Assembly (NCBI GenBank): GCA_947074205.1 | Contig: CAMTOQ010000011.1 | Coordinates: 1-64,000 of the forward strand | DNA: 64,000 bases | DNA from: an uncultured Bacteroides sp. | Lineage (GTDB): Bacteria; Bacteroidota; Bacteroidia; Bacteroidales; Bacteroidaceae | Direction of reading: 5' to 3' | Shown here: positions 8,905 through 19,234 of the stretch, in pieces | How positions within the stretch are numbered: the first letter of the stretch is position 1 | Layout of the letters: each line of letters begins with the position of its first letter | Translations under genes and position numbers: made by a program | Notes under the pieces: generated by a model | The model's database searches: none | The model's input: only the letters and a program-made list of their open reading frames with translations | What the model was told of the DNA's origin: nothing

Positions 8905-11532
8905 ATGGAATTAGCAAGTAAATATAGTCCCGCTGACGTGGAGGGCAAGTGGTATCAGTATTGGATGAACCACCATTTATTCAGTTCTAAACCCGATGGT
9001 CGTGAGCCTTATACCATCGTAATTCCTCCCCCAAACGTCACTGGTGTGTTGCACATGGGACACATGCTTAACAATACCATTCAAGATATTTTGGTGCGTC
9101 GTGCACGTATGGAAGGCAAGAATGCTTGCTGGGTACCCGGCACCGACCACGCTTCTATTGCTACTGAAGCCAAAGTAGTGGGCAGACTTGCTGCTGCGGG
9201 CATCAAGAAGACCGATTTGAGTCGCGAAGAATTCCTGAAACATGCTTGGGAATGGACCGACGAACACGGTGGCATCATCCTTAAGCAGCTTCGTAGACTT
9301 GGTGCTTCTTGCGACTGGGATCGTACTGCTTTTACGATGGACGAAATCCGTAGCGAAAGCGTGCTTCGCGTATTTGTAGACCTTTACAAGAAAGGTTTGA
9401 TCTACCGTGGCGTGCGCATGGTAAACTGGGATCCACAAGCTTTGACTGCTTTGTCGGACGAAGAGGTGATTTACAAAGAAGAGCATGGTAAATTGTTCTA
9501 TTTGAAATATAAGGTAGTTGGCGAAGATACATATGCAGTAGTTGCAACAACTCGTCCCGAAACTATCATGGGTGACACGGCTATGTGTATCAACCCTAAC
9601 GACCCTAAGAACCAGCATCTCAAGGGTAAGAAAGTGATCGTGCCATTGGTAGGTCGCGAAATCCCTGTAATCGAAGACGATTATGTAGACGTGGAGTTTG
9701 GTACAGGTTGTCTTAAAGTGACTCCTGCTCACGACGTGAACGACTATATGCTAGGCGAAAAATACAATTTGCCTTCAATCGATATTTTCAATGACAATGG
9801 TACGTTGAGCGAAGCTGCCGGCCTATATGTAGGTATGGATCGTTTCGATGTGCGTAAGCAAATTGAGAAAGATCTTGCCGAAGCTGAACTGCTAGAGAAG
9901 ACCGAAGCTTATACTAACAAGGTAGGTTACTCGGAACGTACCAATGTGGTGATTGAACCTAAACTATCTATGCAGTGGTTCTTAAAGATGGAACACCTTG
10001 CTAAAATCGCTCTTACTCCGGTAATGGACGATGATATCAAGTTCTATCCTGCAAAATATAAGAATACTTATCGTCACTGGATGGAGAACATCAAAGATTG
10101 GTGTATCAGCCGTCAGTTGTGGTGGGGACATCGCATTCCTGCTTACTTCTTGCCCGAAGGAGGTTTTGTAGTTGCCGAAACTACCGAAGAAGCTTTGGCT
10201 TTGGCTAAGGAAAAAACAGGAAATGCCGATTTGAAACTAGAAGACTTGCGTCAAGACGAAGACTGTCTTGATACTTGGTTCTCGTCTTGGTTGTGGCCAA
10301 TCTCATTGTTCAATGGTATCCTTGATCCGGGTAACGAAGAGATCAATTACTATTATCCAACAAACGACTTAGTAACGGGTCCGGATATTATCTTCTTCTG
10401 GGTAGCACGTATGATTATGGCGGGCTATGAGTTCGAAGGCAAGATGCCATTCCGCAATGTTTACTTCACAGGTATCGTACGCGATAAGCTGGGTCGTAAG
10501 ATGTCTAAGTCGTTGGGTAACTCACCCGATCCATTGTCGCTAATCGATCAGTTTGGTGCCGATGGTGTGCGTATGGGTATGATGTTGGCAGCCCCTGCGG
10601 GTAACGATATTTTGTTCGATGAATCACTTTGCGAACAAGGTCGTAACTTCTGTAATAAGATATGGAATGCCTTCCGTTTGATTAAAGGCTGGAACATCGA
10701 CAACGAAGCTCCAATGCCCGAAGCATCTAAGTTGGCTATCCAATGGTTTGAGTCAAAACAAAGTGAAGTGGCTGCAGAAGTGGCCGATCTATTCAGCAAA
10801 TATCGTCTGAGCGAAGCTTTGATGGCTGTTTATAAGTTGTTCTGGGATGAGTTCTCATCTTGGTATTTGGAAATGATTAAACCGGCTTATGGCCATGGCA
10901 TTAATCCACAAGTATTAGAGACTACTTTGGGCTTCTTCAACAACCTATTGCACCTGCTTCATCCATTTATGCCATTCATCACAGAAGAACTGTGGCAGCA
11001 AATCACCCCTCGTAAAGATGGCGAGAGCTTGATGGTGTCGCCTATGACAGCTCAAGGCACTGTAGATGCAGCATTTGTAGCTAAGTTTGATGTGGCTAAA
11101 GAGGTGATCAGTAGTATCCGTTCTATTCGTTTGCAAAAGAATATCGCTCAAAAAGAATCGCTAGAACTCCAAGTAGTAGGCGAGAACCCAGTTGCCGAAC
11201 TCAACGCTGTTATCGCTAAGATGTGCAACCTAAGCACTATCGATTCGGTAGAGGTGAAAGCCGAAGGTGCTGCATCATTTATGGTTGGCACTACAGAGTT
11301 TGCTGTGCCGTTGGGCAATATGATTGATGTAGAAGCTGAGATTGCTCGCATGGAATCAGAATTGAAGCACAAAGAAGGTTTCTTGCAAGGCGTGATGAAG
11401 AAATTGAGCAATGAGAAATTTGTGAACAATGCACCTGCTGCTGTACTCGATATGGAGAGAAAAAAACAAGCTGATGCCGAAAGTATCATCAACTCGTTGA
11501 AAGAATCTATTGCTGCATTGCGCAAAGCATAG
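8905..11532 (+). CDS. valS: valyl-tRNA synthetase
   Basis: Class I aminoacyl-tRNA synthetase that charges tRNA-Val. The 875-residue product begins [16 protein letters not shown]. It has the HIGH-type motif HMGHM within [16 protein letters not shown], the editing domain around [18 protein letters not shown] within RKMSKSLGN, an anticodon-binding domain after [15 protein letters not shown], and a C-terminal coiled coil ([19 protein letters not shown]). The open frame continues upstream to 8812, but those codons lie over the promoter and do not resemble the family, so the ATG at 8905 is chosen. A terminator follows directly. Confidence 0.97.
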   Translation: MELASKYSPADVEGKWYQYWMNHHLFSSKPDGREPYTIVIPPPNVTGVLHMGHMLNNTIQDILVRRARMEGKNACWVPGTDHASIATEAKVVGRLAAAGIKKTDLSREEFLKHAWEWTDEHGGIILKQLRRLGASCDWDRTAFTMDEIRSESVLRVFVDLYKKGLIYRGVRMVNWDPQALTALSDEEVIYKEEHGKLFYLKYKVVGEDTYAVVATTRPETIMGDTAMCINPNDPKNQHLKGKKVIVPLVGREIPVIEDDYVDVEFGTGCLKVTPAHDVNDYMLGEKYNLPSIDIFNDNGTLSEAAGLYVGMDRFDVRKQIEKDLAEAELLEKTEAYTNKVGYSERTNVVIEPKLSMQWFLKMEHLAKIALTPVMDDDIKFYPAKYKNTYRHWMENIKDWCISRQLWWGHRIPAYFLPEGGFVVAETTEEALALAKEKTGNADLKLEDLRQDEDCLDTWFSSWLWPISLFNGILDPGNEEINYYYPTNDLVTGPDIIFFWVARMIMAGYEFEGKMPFRNVYFTGIVRDKLGRKMSKSLGNSPDPLSLIDQFGADGVRMGMMLAAPAGNDILFDESLCEQGRNFCNKIWNAFRLIKGWNIDNEAPMPEASKLAIQWFESKQSEVAAEVADLFSKYRLSEALMAVYKLFWDEFSSWYLEMIKPAYGHGINPQVLETTLGFFNNLLHLLHPFMPFITEELWQQITPRKDGESLMVSPMTAQGTVDAAFVAKFDVAKEVISSIRSIRLQKNIAQKESLELQVVGENPVAELNAVIAKMCNLSTIDSVEVKAEGAASFMVGTTEFAVPLGNMIDVEAEIARMESELKHKEGFLQGVMKKLSNEKFVNNAPAAVLDMERKKQADAESIINSLKESIAALRKA

Positions 11533-11559
11533 CATTGTAAATATAATTCCCTATATAGT

Positions 11560-11600
11560 GGGTTAGTATCTTCTTGTGAGATGCTAACCCATTTTTTTTA
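11560..11600 (+). terminator. valS terminator
   Basis: An 11-base stem, GGGTTAGTATC (11560-11570) with GATGCTAACCC (11580-11590), has one wobble pair and is followed by eight T. Confidence 0.85.
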
Positions 11601-11686
11601 TTCTCTTTTTAGCGCATTCTTTCTGTTTGTTAAGTTGTTGGTTATCAGTATGTGTTTTCTCCTTTGTTGGCCTGCCTTATTCAGCG

Positions 11687-11774
11687 ACATAGCAAGGGCT
11701 ACTCAGCGTGGTGGCAACAGCTTGCCTGGTCGGTGAGTAGCCCTTGCTACCATGCAGAGTACAGCTAGCCCGTT
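11687..11774. repeat. 22-base modular repeat element, copy 1 (four units)
   Basis: Four units at an exact 22-base period, each written as left arm (7), core (8), right arm (7). Unit 11687: acatagc, AAGGGCTA, ctcagcg. Unit 11709: tggtggc, AACAGCTT, gcctggt. Unit 11731: cggtgag, TAGCCCTT, gctacca. Unit 11753: tgcagag, TACAGCTA, gcccgtt. The first core is the reverse complement of the third, in the same phase. This gives a perfect 16-base inverted repeat (11690-11705 with 11734-11749), and a smaller GGCAA/TTGCC hairpin (11713-11717 with 11722-11726) lies between the two halves. It sits after the valS terminator and before the promoter of the next gene. The rest of the 368-base gap is A/T-rich with nothing else recognisable. 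The strand cannot be assigned. Confidence 0.85.
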
Positions 11775-11868
11775 TTTACTCTATCAACAGTCAGTTTTAT
11801 TAATATGATTATTAAAGATATTTTATTATAAATAGCTTTGAGTGCATATATATTCATTTAATAATATT

Positions 11869-11876
11869 TATCTTTG
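11869..11876 (+). promoter_or_regulatory. -7 box for the TPR regulator
   Basis: TATCTTTG is an exact TAnnTTTG match 24 bases before the start codon. The nearest TTTG (11837-11840) is 28 bases upstream, longer than ideal for a -33 box. Confidence 0.5.
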
Positions 11877-11900
11877 CATCCGCAAAAATAATTGAGCTAG

Positions 11901-13604
11901 ATGATTAAAACTTTTCAGCAGTTTCTTATATCTTTTTTTTTGATAAGTAACCTATTGATATCTTGTCAAAAGAACGATTATAAGCACCCTGAATTGTGGA
12001 ACTCTATCGATTTGTTGATGAAGAGCAATCCAAAGCAGGCATTGACCGAGTTGAGTAAAATCTCTCCCGATACGTTAGATGCATGGGATTATATGCGTTA
12101 TGGTATTCTTCTTACCCAGGCTCAAGATAAGAGTTATATAGATCATACATCAGACTCATTGATGAATGTTGTTGCACTGTATTGCGATTCTCTAAAAGCT
12201 CCGCGTGATCTACATTTAAGATCCCACTATTATCGTGGTCGCGTCTATCACGATATGGATCGATCGACTATGGCGATACAAGACTATCTGATAACTTTAA
12301 AGATAGCCAACGAACTTCAAGACCATGAATTTATAGGCTTATCAGCTACTAATATTGGTCGCGTATTGGTGAAAAATAGATTGTTTGAATTAGCCGATGA
12401 GTTCTATGCCATCGGGCAGAAGTCCATCGAGCAGACCAACGATACGGTAAAACTTTTCATTATTTGGATAAATCGTGCTTATATCGATATGGATATAGAC
12501 ACACCAAGATATGCCGAAGCTGAGAAGAAACTAGAACGAGCTTACTCTTTGTCGCACAATCTTGCCCCTGTTTTCAAGCAACGTGCAAGAATGGCTTTTT
12601 CCTCTCTCTATAGCTTAGTGCCCGATCATCAGAAGACCATAGATTGGTCTCGTGCTGCTATCCTGGTTCAGCCAGACACAGCGCGACATGGAGACAACTA
12701 TTTATTGATGGGCAAGGCTTATTTGCACCTTAATAATCTGGATTCTGCTCAGTATTGTTTACAAAAGAGTACCTTCTCATATAAAGACGCAATAAGATAT
12801 AATGCTTATGCAAATCTAGCTGAAGTGGCCCGTGATCAAGGTTTGTGGAAACAAGCTTTAACTTGGAATGATTCATCGCACTACTACTTTTATAAGATGG
12901 AGGCTCAAAGACGTTCTGCCGATATAGTATCCGACATAAAGGACTTTGAACACAGTGAGTCGTTGAAGAGTTATCTTAAGCAGTCGCGAAAAAAACAGAA
13001 TACACTTTATATTTTCATTTGCGCTGTACTCCTATCATTTCTTCTTATTACCTACGACTATGTGATGACTCGCCGTAGATCCAAGGTTTATGTCTATCAG
13101 ATGGAAGTTATTAAAGAGCGTTTTAGCGAGAAAATAGATGAAATTGAGCATCTCAATAATCTTTTGATGGAGTGCGAAGAAGATAAGGCACAAGTGGCAA
13201 TTTTGAAACTTCAGATTGAACAAGCCAAATCGGAAACTACTACGGCCTTTAATAATATTCTACCCGGCCTTTCTTCTTATAGAGCTACACAAGAATTGCT
13301 TGCTAAAGCTGATAAGCTGAGTCCTTCAGAAGAGAATATTTCTAAGAAGCTGTGGCGCGATATCGAATTTGAATTAAACTGTGTGACAAACAACTTTACT
13401 TCAAGACTTCTTCAGAAATATCCTGATTTGAAACAAGCAGATGTCCGCTATTGTTGTTTGCTGAAAATGGGCTTCCGCTATAAAGATATGTCTCTTTTGC
13501 TAGGACGTACTCCACGAATGATGTATAATAGAAGGACGAAGATTTCTCAACTGTTACATCTTAGTGATGACGAAACTCTTGAAGGCTTTTTAGAGCAATT
13601 TTAG
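11901..13604 (+). CDS. TPR membrane-anchored regulator with C-terminal helix-turn-helix
   Basis: 567 residues. The N-terminus has a lipoprotein-like signal with Cys22 in LLISC. TPR helices fill about residues 30-345 and would lie in the periplasm. A transmembrane helix at about 365-387 leads to a cytoplasmic coiled coil (about 395-440) and a C-terminal region, ADVRYCCLLKMGFRYKDMSLLLGRTPRMMYNRR, that reads as a LuxR-like helix-turn-helix. This layout is common in Bacteroides (annotated as tetratricopeptide or DUF6377-type proteins), where such regulators usually sit beside the operon they control. Here the neighbour is a 546-base gap with no convincing gene. The ligand and target are unknown, and a lipoprotein anchor together with a spanning helix is unusual. 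Confidence 0.7.
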   Translation: MIKTFQQFLISFFLISNLLISCQKNDYKHPELWNSIDLLMKSNPKQALTELSKISPDTLDAWDYMRYGILLTQAQDKSYIDHTSDSLMNVVALYCDSLKAPRDLHLRSHYYRGRVYHDMDRSTMAIQDYLITLKIANELQDHEFIGLSATNIGRVLVKNRLFELADEFYAIGQKSIEQTNDTVKLFIIWINRAYIDMDIDTPRYAEAEKKLERAYSLSHNLAPVFKQRARMAFSSLYSLVPDHQKTIDWSRAAILVQPDTARHGDNYLLMGKAYLHLNNLDSAQYCLQKSTFSYKDAIRYNAYANLAEVARDQGLWKQALTWNDSSHYYFYKMEAQRRSADIVSDIKDFEHSESLKSYLKQSRKKQNTLYIFICAVLLSFLLITYDYVMTRRRSKVYVYQMEVIKERFSEKIDEIEHLNNLLMECEEDKAQVAILKLQIEQAKSETTTAFNNILPGLSSYRATQELLAKADKLSPSEENISKKLWRDIEFELNCVTNNFTSRLLQKYPDLKQADVRYCCLLKMGFRYKDMSLLLGRTPRMMYNRRTKISQLLHLSDDETLEGFLEQF

Positions 13605-14150
13605 CTCACTTTTCTCGCTGTTTCACTACTTGTTTCTTTTAAGTAGTTGATAATTAGAGGTGTACCCTTTGGTGTTTAACATAAAACTTCACACCCTTTT
13701 CACCTCTTTTCTCCTAGAAATACCCTAATTTTGCATCAGAAACATACAGACAATGATGCACTCTAAAGTGGATCAATCTTATGTGAATCCAACCTTTGCG
13801 TTAACAAAGAATTTGCTAATTAATACTGATTTATATTGATGCAATATAATGCATCAATCGTATTTGGCACAACTACAACGTGATGTTAGTGGTTTTGTAA
13901 GATGATCTAAGATTCTAATTTTTTGGAGAAGACGTTCTTTAATTGTTCAAAAAAGCGACACCACACTATAGTGTCGCATGGTTAGCTGGTAGATTTGTTT
14001 ATAAATCCTATTCTTGGAAGAAGTACAACGGTACTCTCTTACAAGAATAGGGTTTGTTCGTTTTATGCATTTGTACCCGTTAAGTAAAGTACAAAAAAAG
14101 GATGTCCTGTAAATGGAACATCCTTTATAAGTTTATAATAAGACTACGGT
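13605..14150 (+). other. 546-base gap: promoter, strong hairpins, possible structured RNA
   Basis: No gene of ordinary length fits here. TAATTTTG at 13726-13733 is a consensus -7 box. About 20 bases on, an ATG (13753) opens a 28-codon frame ending at 13839, and a second 18-codon frame runs from 13849. Hairpins follow: ATTGATGCA with TGCATCAAT (13835-13843, 13850-13858); GCGACAC with GTGTCGC (13955-13961, 13971-13977); and a 14-pair stem (14003-14016 with 14042-14055) enclosing AGTAC/GTACT. After the last stem the sequence is T-rich. This could be a regulatory RNA of about 300 nt, a leader whose gene has been lost, or a small mobile remnant. I cannot tell which. Confidence 0.4.
14093..14126 (-). 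terminator. terminator of the acidic-protein gene
   Basis: A 9-base stem (14097-14105 with 14118-14126), plus two GC pairs around a bulge, is followed on the minus strand by a run of seven T. It lies 25 bases after the stop codon. Confidence 0.75.
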
Positions 14151-14597
14151 TTACTTTTCTAGTAAGTCTTTTAGAAAAGCATCTAGCTCTTCATCTAATC
14201 CTTGTAAAAGCTCGTCGCTGATAAACAATGTATCATCATCAACCAATAGCAGATCCGAAATCGTCTCCTTTTCTGAATCGACTAAAACGAAAGAGTAGGG
14301 TTTTAAAATCTTTAAATCCTTGAAGCTGCCTTCTTCTTGCAGACTCGATAAGATAGTACGAAGGTCAGATTCTACCGTATCGTAGAAAACATCTTCACCA
14401 AGGCTACCCCATTCATTGATGGTGGCATCGGCTAGTTCATTATCCTCATCGTCAAAGATGTACAATTCGCCTGTCATTACATTGGGTTGTAGATGAATGT
14501 CAGTGACAATGGTTTGTCCGCTGTTGGCATTAAAGCGATTTACTGCCTTTTTGATAGCATGTTCGACTAATGATTTTGATTGTTGGCAAAGTTTCAT
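14151..14597 (-). CDS. conserved acidic cytoplasmic protein of unknown function
   Basis: 148 residues, no signal peptide or membrane segment. It is very acidic in its second half (EELDAFLKDLLEK end; DDEDNELADATINEWGSLGEDVFYD in the middle). I do not recognise a family with confidence. The start is well defined: GGAGG lies 7-8 bases before the ATG, an unusually good Shine-Dalgarno for this phylum, and a TAACTTTG -7 box is just upstream. A hairpin terminator closes the gene, so it is a single-gene transcript. Placement beside DUF6340 and secA gives no clear clue. Confidence 0.75.
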   Translation of the reverse strand: MKLCQQSKSLVEHAIKKAVNRFNANSGQTIVTDIHLQPNVMTGELYIFDDEDNELADATINEWGSLGEDVFYDTVESDLRTILSSLQEEGSFKDLKILKPYSFVLVDSEKETISDLLLVDDDTLFISDELLQGLDEELDAFLKDLLEK

Positions 14598-14602
14598 TCT
14601 TT

Positions 14603-14630
14603 TTCCTCCATAAATTATGATTCAAAGTTA
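14603..14630 (-). promoter_or_regulatory. -7 box and strong Shine-Dalgarno for the acidic protein
   Basis: On the minus strand, TAACTTTG (14623-14630) matches TAnnTTTG, and TGGAGGAAAAAG precedes the ATG. The GGAGG is notable because most genes here lack one. Confidence 0.6.
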
Positions 14631-14661
14631 GAAAAAAAAACTGCAAGCCTAACAAATTGCA

Positions 14662-15708
14662 CTAAAAATCATCGTTGTGTCGCTGCATTTGTAGCCTTAA
14701 TGATGAAAGATTAACGTTTCTTCTCTCCAATTCGTTAATATATAGTTGGAAGTAATGTATGTAGGGTATGTCGCTAAACCCACCAATACGTTGTGCATTC
14801 CCTTCTTTACCGTAAATCTCCACTGCTAGTTCTCCGGCTATATTGGCCCATTCCAAGCTCTTCTCAATATCATCCTTCATCTCATAATACACAGCAATAT
14901 TGTTGGCACACCACATCTTTCTCTTCTTGCTTTTGCACGATTCATATTCATTGCTCCACAGTTCAAAAGCTTCGTCCCAATTTTTTGCTCGTACATGAAA
15001 GGCGGCGTCTCTCATGTGAATAGAACCATTATTGAATAGTGTACGATTGGCATTTTGCCAATGCGGAATTAGGTAGGAAACAGGGATCGAACCTGCAAAT
15101 TCCGAACCTTCTTTAATCATCACCTTTCGCGACGGCAGAGAGTTGCCTGCATTTTCGGGGGTGCCACCAAAGCTCTCCCAAAAGATACTGTCTTGTGCTA
15201 CATATTTAAGTATTGGTTCTGTACGTCTATCCGAGTATACATTTACTAAGCTGTATACCTTCATGTCGGCCACTGCTTGGTGAGCATTCCAGTCCGGACG
15301 ATACTGAGTATCCCTTTCAACCTTCAATGCCACATCTTCCAGCGAGATGAGAAAGTCTACGTCCATCTCTTTTATAAGGGTTGCTATCTCTTTAGGGTTG
15401 AGAAAAGATTCACGATAGGAAGCATCTTTTTGTCTTAAAGCTGAGTCGCATATCACCACCTCATCGAAGTAGTTGGTAAGAGCTATTGTTTCGGCTAGCT
15501 GTTGGCTAGCAACTTTGGCATCAGCTGGCAAGAAGTTGATGGAGTCGTTGGCATTCGTAGTTACATTGTTGACAATTGCTACTCTTCTGAATTCATTTGG
15601 GAAAGTGATTTTCGCAGGAATCATATAATCGATGGCTACCTGTTCATAGGTCTGGCAAGCTCCAAGACAGAAGCATGTAAGAAGTAGTAAGGTCAAATGT
15701 CTATTCAT
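14662..15708 (-). CDS. DUF6340 lipoprotein
   Basis: 348 residues. The signal peptide has a lipobox, LGAC, with Cys18, so the mature protein is probably an outer-membrane or inner-membrane lipoprotein. The N-terminal region (ITFPNEFRRVAIVNNV) and the later helical, TPR-like segment (about residues 235-290, with AWEEAFELW-type repeats and NNIAVYYEMKDDIEKSLEWANIAGE) match my recollection of the Bacteroidota family DUF6340. Its function is unknown. It has its own -7 box next to the secA terminator, so it is transcribed apart from secA although both are on the minus strand. Confidence 0.75.
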   Translation of the reverse strand: MNRHLTLLLLTCFCLGACQTYEQVAIDYMIPAKITFPNEFRRVAIVNNVTTNANDSINFLPADAKVASQQLAETIALTNYFDEVVICDSALRQKDASYRESFLNPKEIATLIKEMDVDFLISLEDVALKVERDTQYRPDWNAHQAVADMKVYSLVNVYSDRRTEPILKYVAQDSIFWESFGGTPENAGNSLPSRKVMIKEGSEFAGSIPVSYLIPHWQNANRTLFNNGSIHMRDAAFHVRAKNWDEAFELWSNEYESCKSKKRKMWCANNIAVYYEMKDDIEKSLEWANIAGELAVEIYGKEGNAQRIGGFSDIPYIHYFQLYINELERRNVNLSSLRLQMQRHNDDF

Positions 15709-15755
15709 GGTACAGTGTTTTTATTAATCAAAAGCCCTAGTGGACTTTCTAAGTA

Positions 15756-15763
15756 CAAAAATA
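15756..15763 (-). promoter_or_regulatory. -7 box for the DUF6340 gene
   Basis: TATTTTTG on the minus strand matches TAnnTTTG. It abuts the secA terminator stem; any -33 element would lie inside that stem. Confidence 0.5.
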
Positions 15764-15799
15764 AATGCTCCGAACAGATAACCTACTGTTCGGAGCATT
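15764..15799 (-). terminator. secA terminator
   Basis: A perfect 14-base stem (15764-15777 with 15786-15799, AATGCTCCGAACAG and its complement) has an 8-base loop. On the minus strand it is followed by TTTATTTTTG. Confidence 0.85.
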
Positions 15800-15840
15800 A
15801 AAAAATATCTAATAACGAGATTTATTTCAAATCTTGCTTA

Positions 15841-18800
15841 TTACATTTCACGGCCATGGCAGTTTTTAAACTTCTTGCCACTTCCGCAAGGGCAAGGTTC
15901 GTTGCGACCTGGTGCCTTATCAGCGCGTACAGGTTCGCGTTTCACTTCGCGAGTGTCACGTTGTGCTGCTGCAGCTTGATTAGGATCGTTTAGGTCTACC
16001 TTTTGTTCGTGATATTGGCTTCTATCTGCGCGACGCTCAGGAGCAGCTTCACGTACAGCCACCGGTGGAACAGGTGCTTGTTGTTGAGCAGCAGGAGCAC
16101 CCTCATGTGCAGTAGGAGGAGCCACAGGAATCTGGCCACGCATCAAGATCTGAATTGTCTGCGTATTGATTTTCTGTACCATTGTATCGAATAGCTTCAC
16201 AGACTCTAGTTTGAAAATCAAAAGAGGATCTTTTTGTTCGTAACTAGCATTTTGTACCGAGTGCTTCAATTCATCAAGTTCGCGCAAGTTTTCTTTCCAT
16301 GCTTCATCAATCACATGAAGAAGGATGGTTTTCTCGAACGACTTAACTACCTCTTTACAGTGGCTTTCGAATGCAGTTTTTAGGTTGCAAGAGATGTTAT
16401 ACAAGCGTTTACCATCTGTGATAGGTATCAAGATGTTTTCGTACATGTGTCCTTGGTTCTCGAATACTTGAGCAATCACAGGATATGCTACTTCAGAGAT
16501 GCGTTCAGTGCGACGTTTGAAGTTGGTCATAGCCTCTTCGAAAGTGCGTTCGATAAGCACATCTTTCTTAGTGCTGCGGAATTCTTCTTCTGTGAAAGGA
16601 GTCTCCATCGCTAACACTTGAAGAATATCTAGTTTGCAGTTTTCGTAATCGGCATTGTTGTCGATAGCAGATGCGCAGCAAGCCCAGATCATGTTCACGA
16701 TATCCATACCGATACGTTCGCCCATTAAGGCATGGCGGCGTTTAGTATAAATAGCAGTACGTTGCTTGTTCATCACGTCATCGTACTCTAGCAGACGTTT
16801 ACGGATACCAAAGTTGTTTTCTTCTACTTTCTTTTGAGCGCGCTCAATAGAGTTTGAAATCATCTTGTGTTCAATCATCTCACCCTCTTGGAAGCCTAGC
16901 TTATCCATCACACCTGCAATGCGGTCAGAAGAGAATAGACGCATCAAGTTATCTTCCAAAGATACATAGAAGATAGAAGAACCTGGGTCTCCTTGACGAC
17001 CGGCACGACCACGAAGCTGTCTGTCTACACGACGTGACTCATGACGTTCGGTACCGATGATAGCAAGACCACCTGCATTCTTCACCTCTGGGCTCAGCTT
17101 GATGTCGGTACCACGACCAGCCATGTTGGTAGCGATAGTAACCATACCGTTCAAACCTGCATTGGCTACGATGTCGGCTTCTTTTTGGTGAAGCTTCGCA
17201 TTCAACACGTTGTGTTGAATTTTACGCATTTGAAGCATCTTGCTCAACATCTCTGAGATTTCTACCGAGGTTGTACCCACTAGTACAGGACGACCTTCGC
17301 CAACTAGCTTCTCAATCTCTTCGATAACAGCTTTATATTTTTCGCGTTTAGTCTTGTAAACGCGGTCGTTCATATCGTTACGTGCAATACCACGGTTTGT
17401 TGGGATTACCACTACATCGAGTTTATAGATGTCCCAAAGCTCGCCTGCTTCTGTTTCGGCTGTACCGGTCATCCCCGAAAGCTTGTGGTACATACGGAAG
17501 TAGTTTTGCAAAGTGATAGTAGCGAATGTTTGTGTAGCAGCTTCTACCTTAACACGCTCTTTTGCTTCGATAGCTTGGTGAAGACCATCCGAGTAGCGGC
17601 GACCATCCATGATACGACCGGTTTGCTCGTCTACAATCTTAACCTGACCATCCATTACCACGTATTGGTCATCTTTCTCGAACATTGCATATGCTTTGAG
17701 AAGTTGGTTTACAGTGTGAACGCGTTCTGATTTGATAGCGTAGTCGTTCATCATTGCATCCTTCTTTTCTAGCTTTTGTTCATCGCTTAGATCAGTTTCT
17801 ACTTCGAGTTCAGAAAGTTGAGCAGTGATGTCTGGTAATACAAAGAAAGTCGAATCGCCAGTCTTACCGCTGATAAGGTCAGTACCTTTATCAGTAAGGT
17901 CTACACTGTTGATCTTTTCGTCGATAACGAAGTACAATGGTTCAGTAACTTCAGGCATACGCTTGTTGTTCTGCTCCATGTAAATCTCTTCTGTCTTAAG
18001 CATACCCGATTTGATACCAGGTTCACTTAGATATTTGATAAGCGCTTTGTTTTTAGGAAGTGCTTTGTGGCTACGATATAGCGCTAGGAAACCTTCTTCT
18101 ACTTCTTTCTTGTCGTTAGAAGCGATAAGGCGTTTGGCTTCGGTAAGGTATTTTGTAGCTAATGCTTTTTGTACTTCGAAAAGACCTTCAACAAGAGGGC
18201 AAAGACCTTCGAACAGTTGCTCTTCGCCTTTAGGAACCGGACCTGAGATGATAAGAGGCGTACGGGCATCATCAATCAATACCGAGTCAACCTCATCGAC
18301 GATAGCGTAGTTGTGCTTGCGTTGAACAAGGTCCTTAGGACTTGTGGCCATATTGTCGCGAAGGTAGTCGAAACCAAATTCGTTGTTGGTACCGAAGGTG
18401 ATATCTGCCATATAAGCTTTGCGACGAGCATCCGAGTTAGGTTGATGTCTGTCGATACAGTCTACGCTCAAGCCATGGAACATATACAAGGGGCCCATCC
18501 ATTCCGAGTCACGTTTAGCAAGGTAGTCGTTGACAGTTACCACGTGAACACCGTTGCCGGTAAGTGCATTTAGGAATACGGGTAGGGTAGCCACAAGGGT
18601 CTTACCTTCACCGGTAGCCATCTCGGCGATTTTACCTTTGTTGAGTACGACACCACCAAATAGCTGTACGTCGTAGTGTATCATGTTCCAAGTGATATCA
18701 TTACCACCGGCTGTCCAATGGTTTTGGTAGATCGCTTTGTCGTCTTCGATGCGTACGAAATCTTTTGTAGCAGCTAGGTTGCGGTCGAAATCAGTAGCAG

Positions 18801-19188
18801 TAACCACTATTTCGCTGTTTTGGCTGAAACGACGTGCAGTATCTTTTACGATAGAGAAAGCTACAGGAAGAACCTCTTCGAGTGCTTTTTCGTAAAGACC
18901 AAGAATTTCCTTTTCAAGCTTGTCAATCTCGGCAAAAGTGCTCTCGCGGTTTTCGATCTCCAACGTTTCTACCTTAGCTTTAAGCTCTTCTACTTTAGCA
19001 CGCTCTGCAGTAGCCGAGTCGAAGATAAACTTCTGTAGCTCTTTGGTTTTAGCACGAAGCTCATCATTGCTCAGTTTTTCAACTTCAGGATAGGCCGCTT
19101 TTACCTTGTCTACCCAGGGTTGAATCTCTTTCATGTCACGTTTCGACTTGTTACCGAAAATCGCGCTCAAAAAATCATTAAATCCCAT
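15841..19188 (-). CDS. secA: preprotein translocase ATPase SecA
   Basis: Motor that drives unfolded preproteins through SecYEG. The 1115-residue length is typical for Bacteroides, which carry insertions in the N-terminal and middle parts (compare about 900 in E. coli). Walker A, MATGEGKT, is at about residues 190-197 and the DEVD box at 298-301. The second ATPase half contains [12 protein letters not shown]. The C-terminus is a proline/alanine-rich linker and a zinc tail, [14 protein letters not shown]. It is the last gene of a minus-strand run after lnb and the phosphatase-like gene, with a 46-base gap and no promoter of its own that I can see. Confidence 0.97.
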   Translation of the reverse strand: MGFNDFLSAIFGNKSKRDMKEIQPWVDKVKAAYPEVEKLSNDELRAKTKELQKFIFDSATAERAKVEELKAKVETLEIENRESTFAEIDKLEKEILGLYEKALEEVLPVAFSIVKDTARRFSQNSEIVVTATDFDRNLAATKDFVRIEDDKAIYQNHWTAGGNDITWNMIHYDVQLFGGVVLNKGKIAEMATGEGKTLVATLPVFLNALTGNGVHVVTVNDYLAKRDSEWMGPLYMFHGLSVDCIDRHQPNSDARRKAYMADITFGTNNEFGFDYLRDNMATSPKDLVQRKHNYAIVDEVDSVLIDDARTPLIISGPVPKGEEQLFEGLCPLVEGLFEVQKALATKYLTEAKRLIASNDKKEVEEGFLALYRSHKALPKNKALIKYLSEPGIKSGMLKTEEIYMEQNNKRMPEVTEPLYFVIDEKINSVDLTDKGTDLISGKTGDSTFFVLPDITAQLSELEVETDLSDEQKLEKKDAMMNDYAIKSERVHTVNQLLKAYAMFEKDDQYVVMDGQVKIVDEQTGRIMDGRRYSDGLHQAIEAKERVKVEAATQTFATITLQNYFRMYHKLSGMTGTAETEAGELWDIYKLDVVVIPTNRGIARNDMNDRVYKTKREKYKAVIEEIEKLVGEGRPVLVGTTSVEISEMLSKMLQMRKIQHNVLNAKLHQKEADIVANAGLNGMVTIATNMAGRGTDIKLSPEVKNAGGLAIIGTERHESRRVDRQLRGRAGRQGDPGSSIFYVSLEDNLMRLFSSDRIAGVMDKLGFQEGEMIEHKMISNSIERAQKKVEENNFGIRKRLLEYDDVMNKQRTAIYTKRRHALMGERIGMDIVNMIWACCASAIDNNADYENCKLDILQVLAMETPFTEEEFRSTKKDVLIERTFEEAMTNFKRRTERISEVAYPVIAQVFENQGHMYENILIPITDGKRLYNISCNLKTAFESHCKEVVKSFEKTILLHVIDEAWKENLRELDELKHSVQNASYEQKDPLLIFKLESVKLFDTMVQKINTQTIQILMRGQIPVAPPTAHEGAPAAQQQAPVPPVAVREAAPERRADRSQYHEQKVDLNDPNQAAAAQRDTREVKREPVRADKAPGRNEPCPCGSGKKFKNCHGREM

Positions 19189-19234
19189 TGTATATTGTTT
19201 TTTATTTATTTCTAATTTAAGTTGATCTCACCTT

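Noticed and set aside
13753..13839. 28-codon frame as a real gene
   Set aside because: No Shine-Dalgarno, no recognisable product and it ends at a hairpin; kept only as part of the intergenic description.
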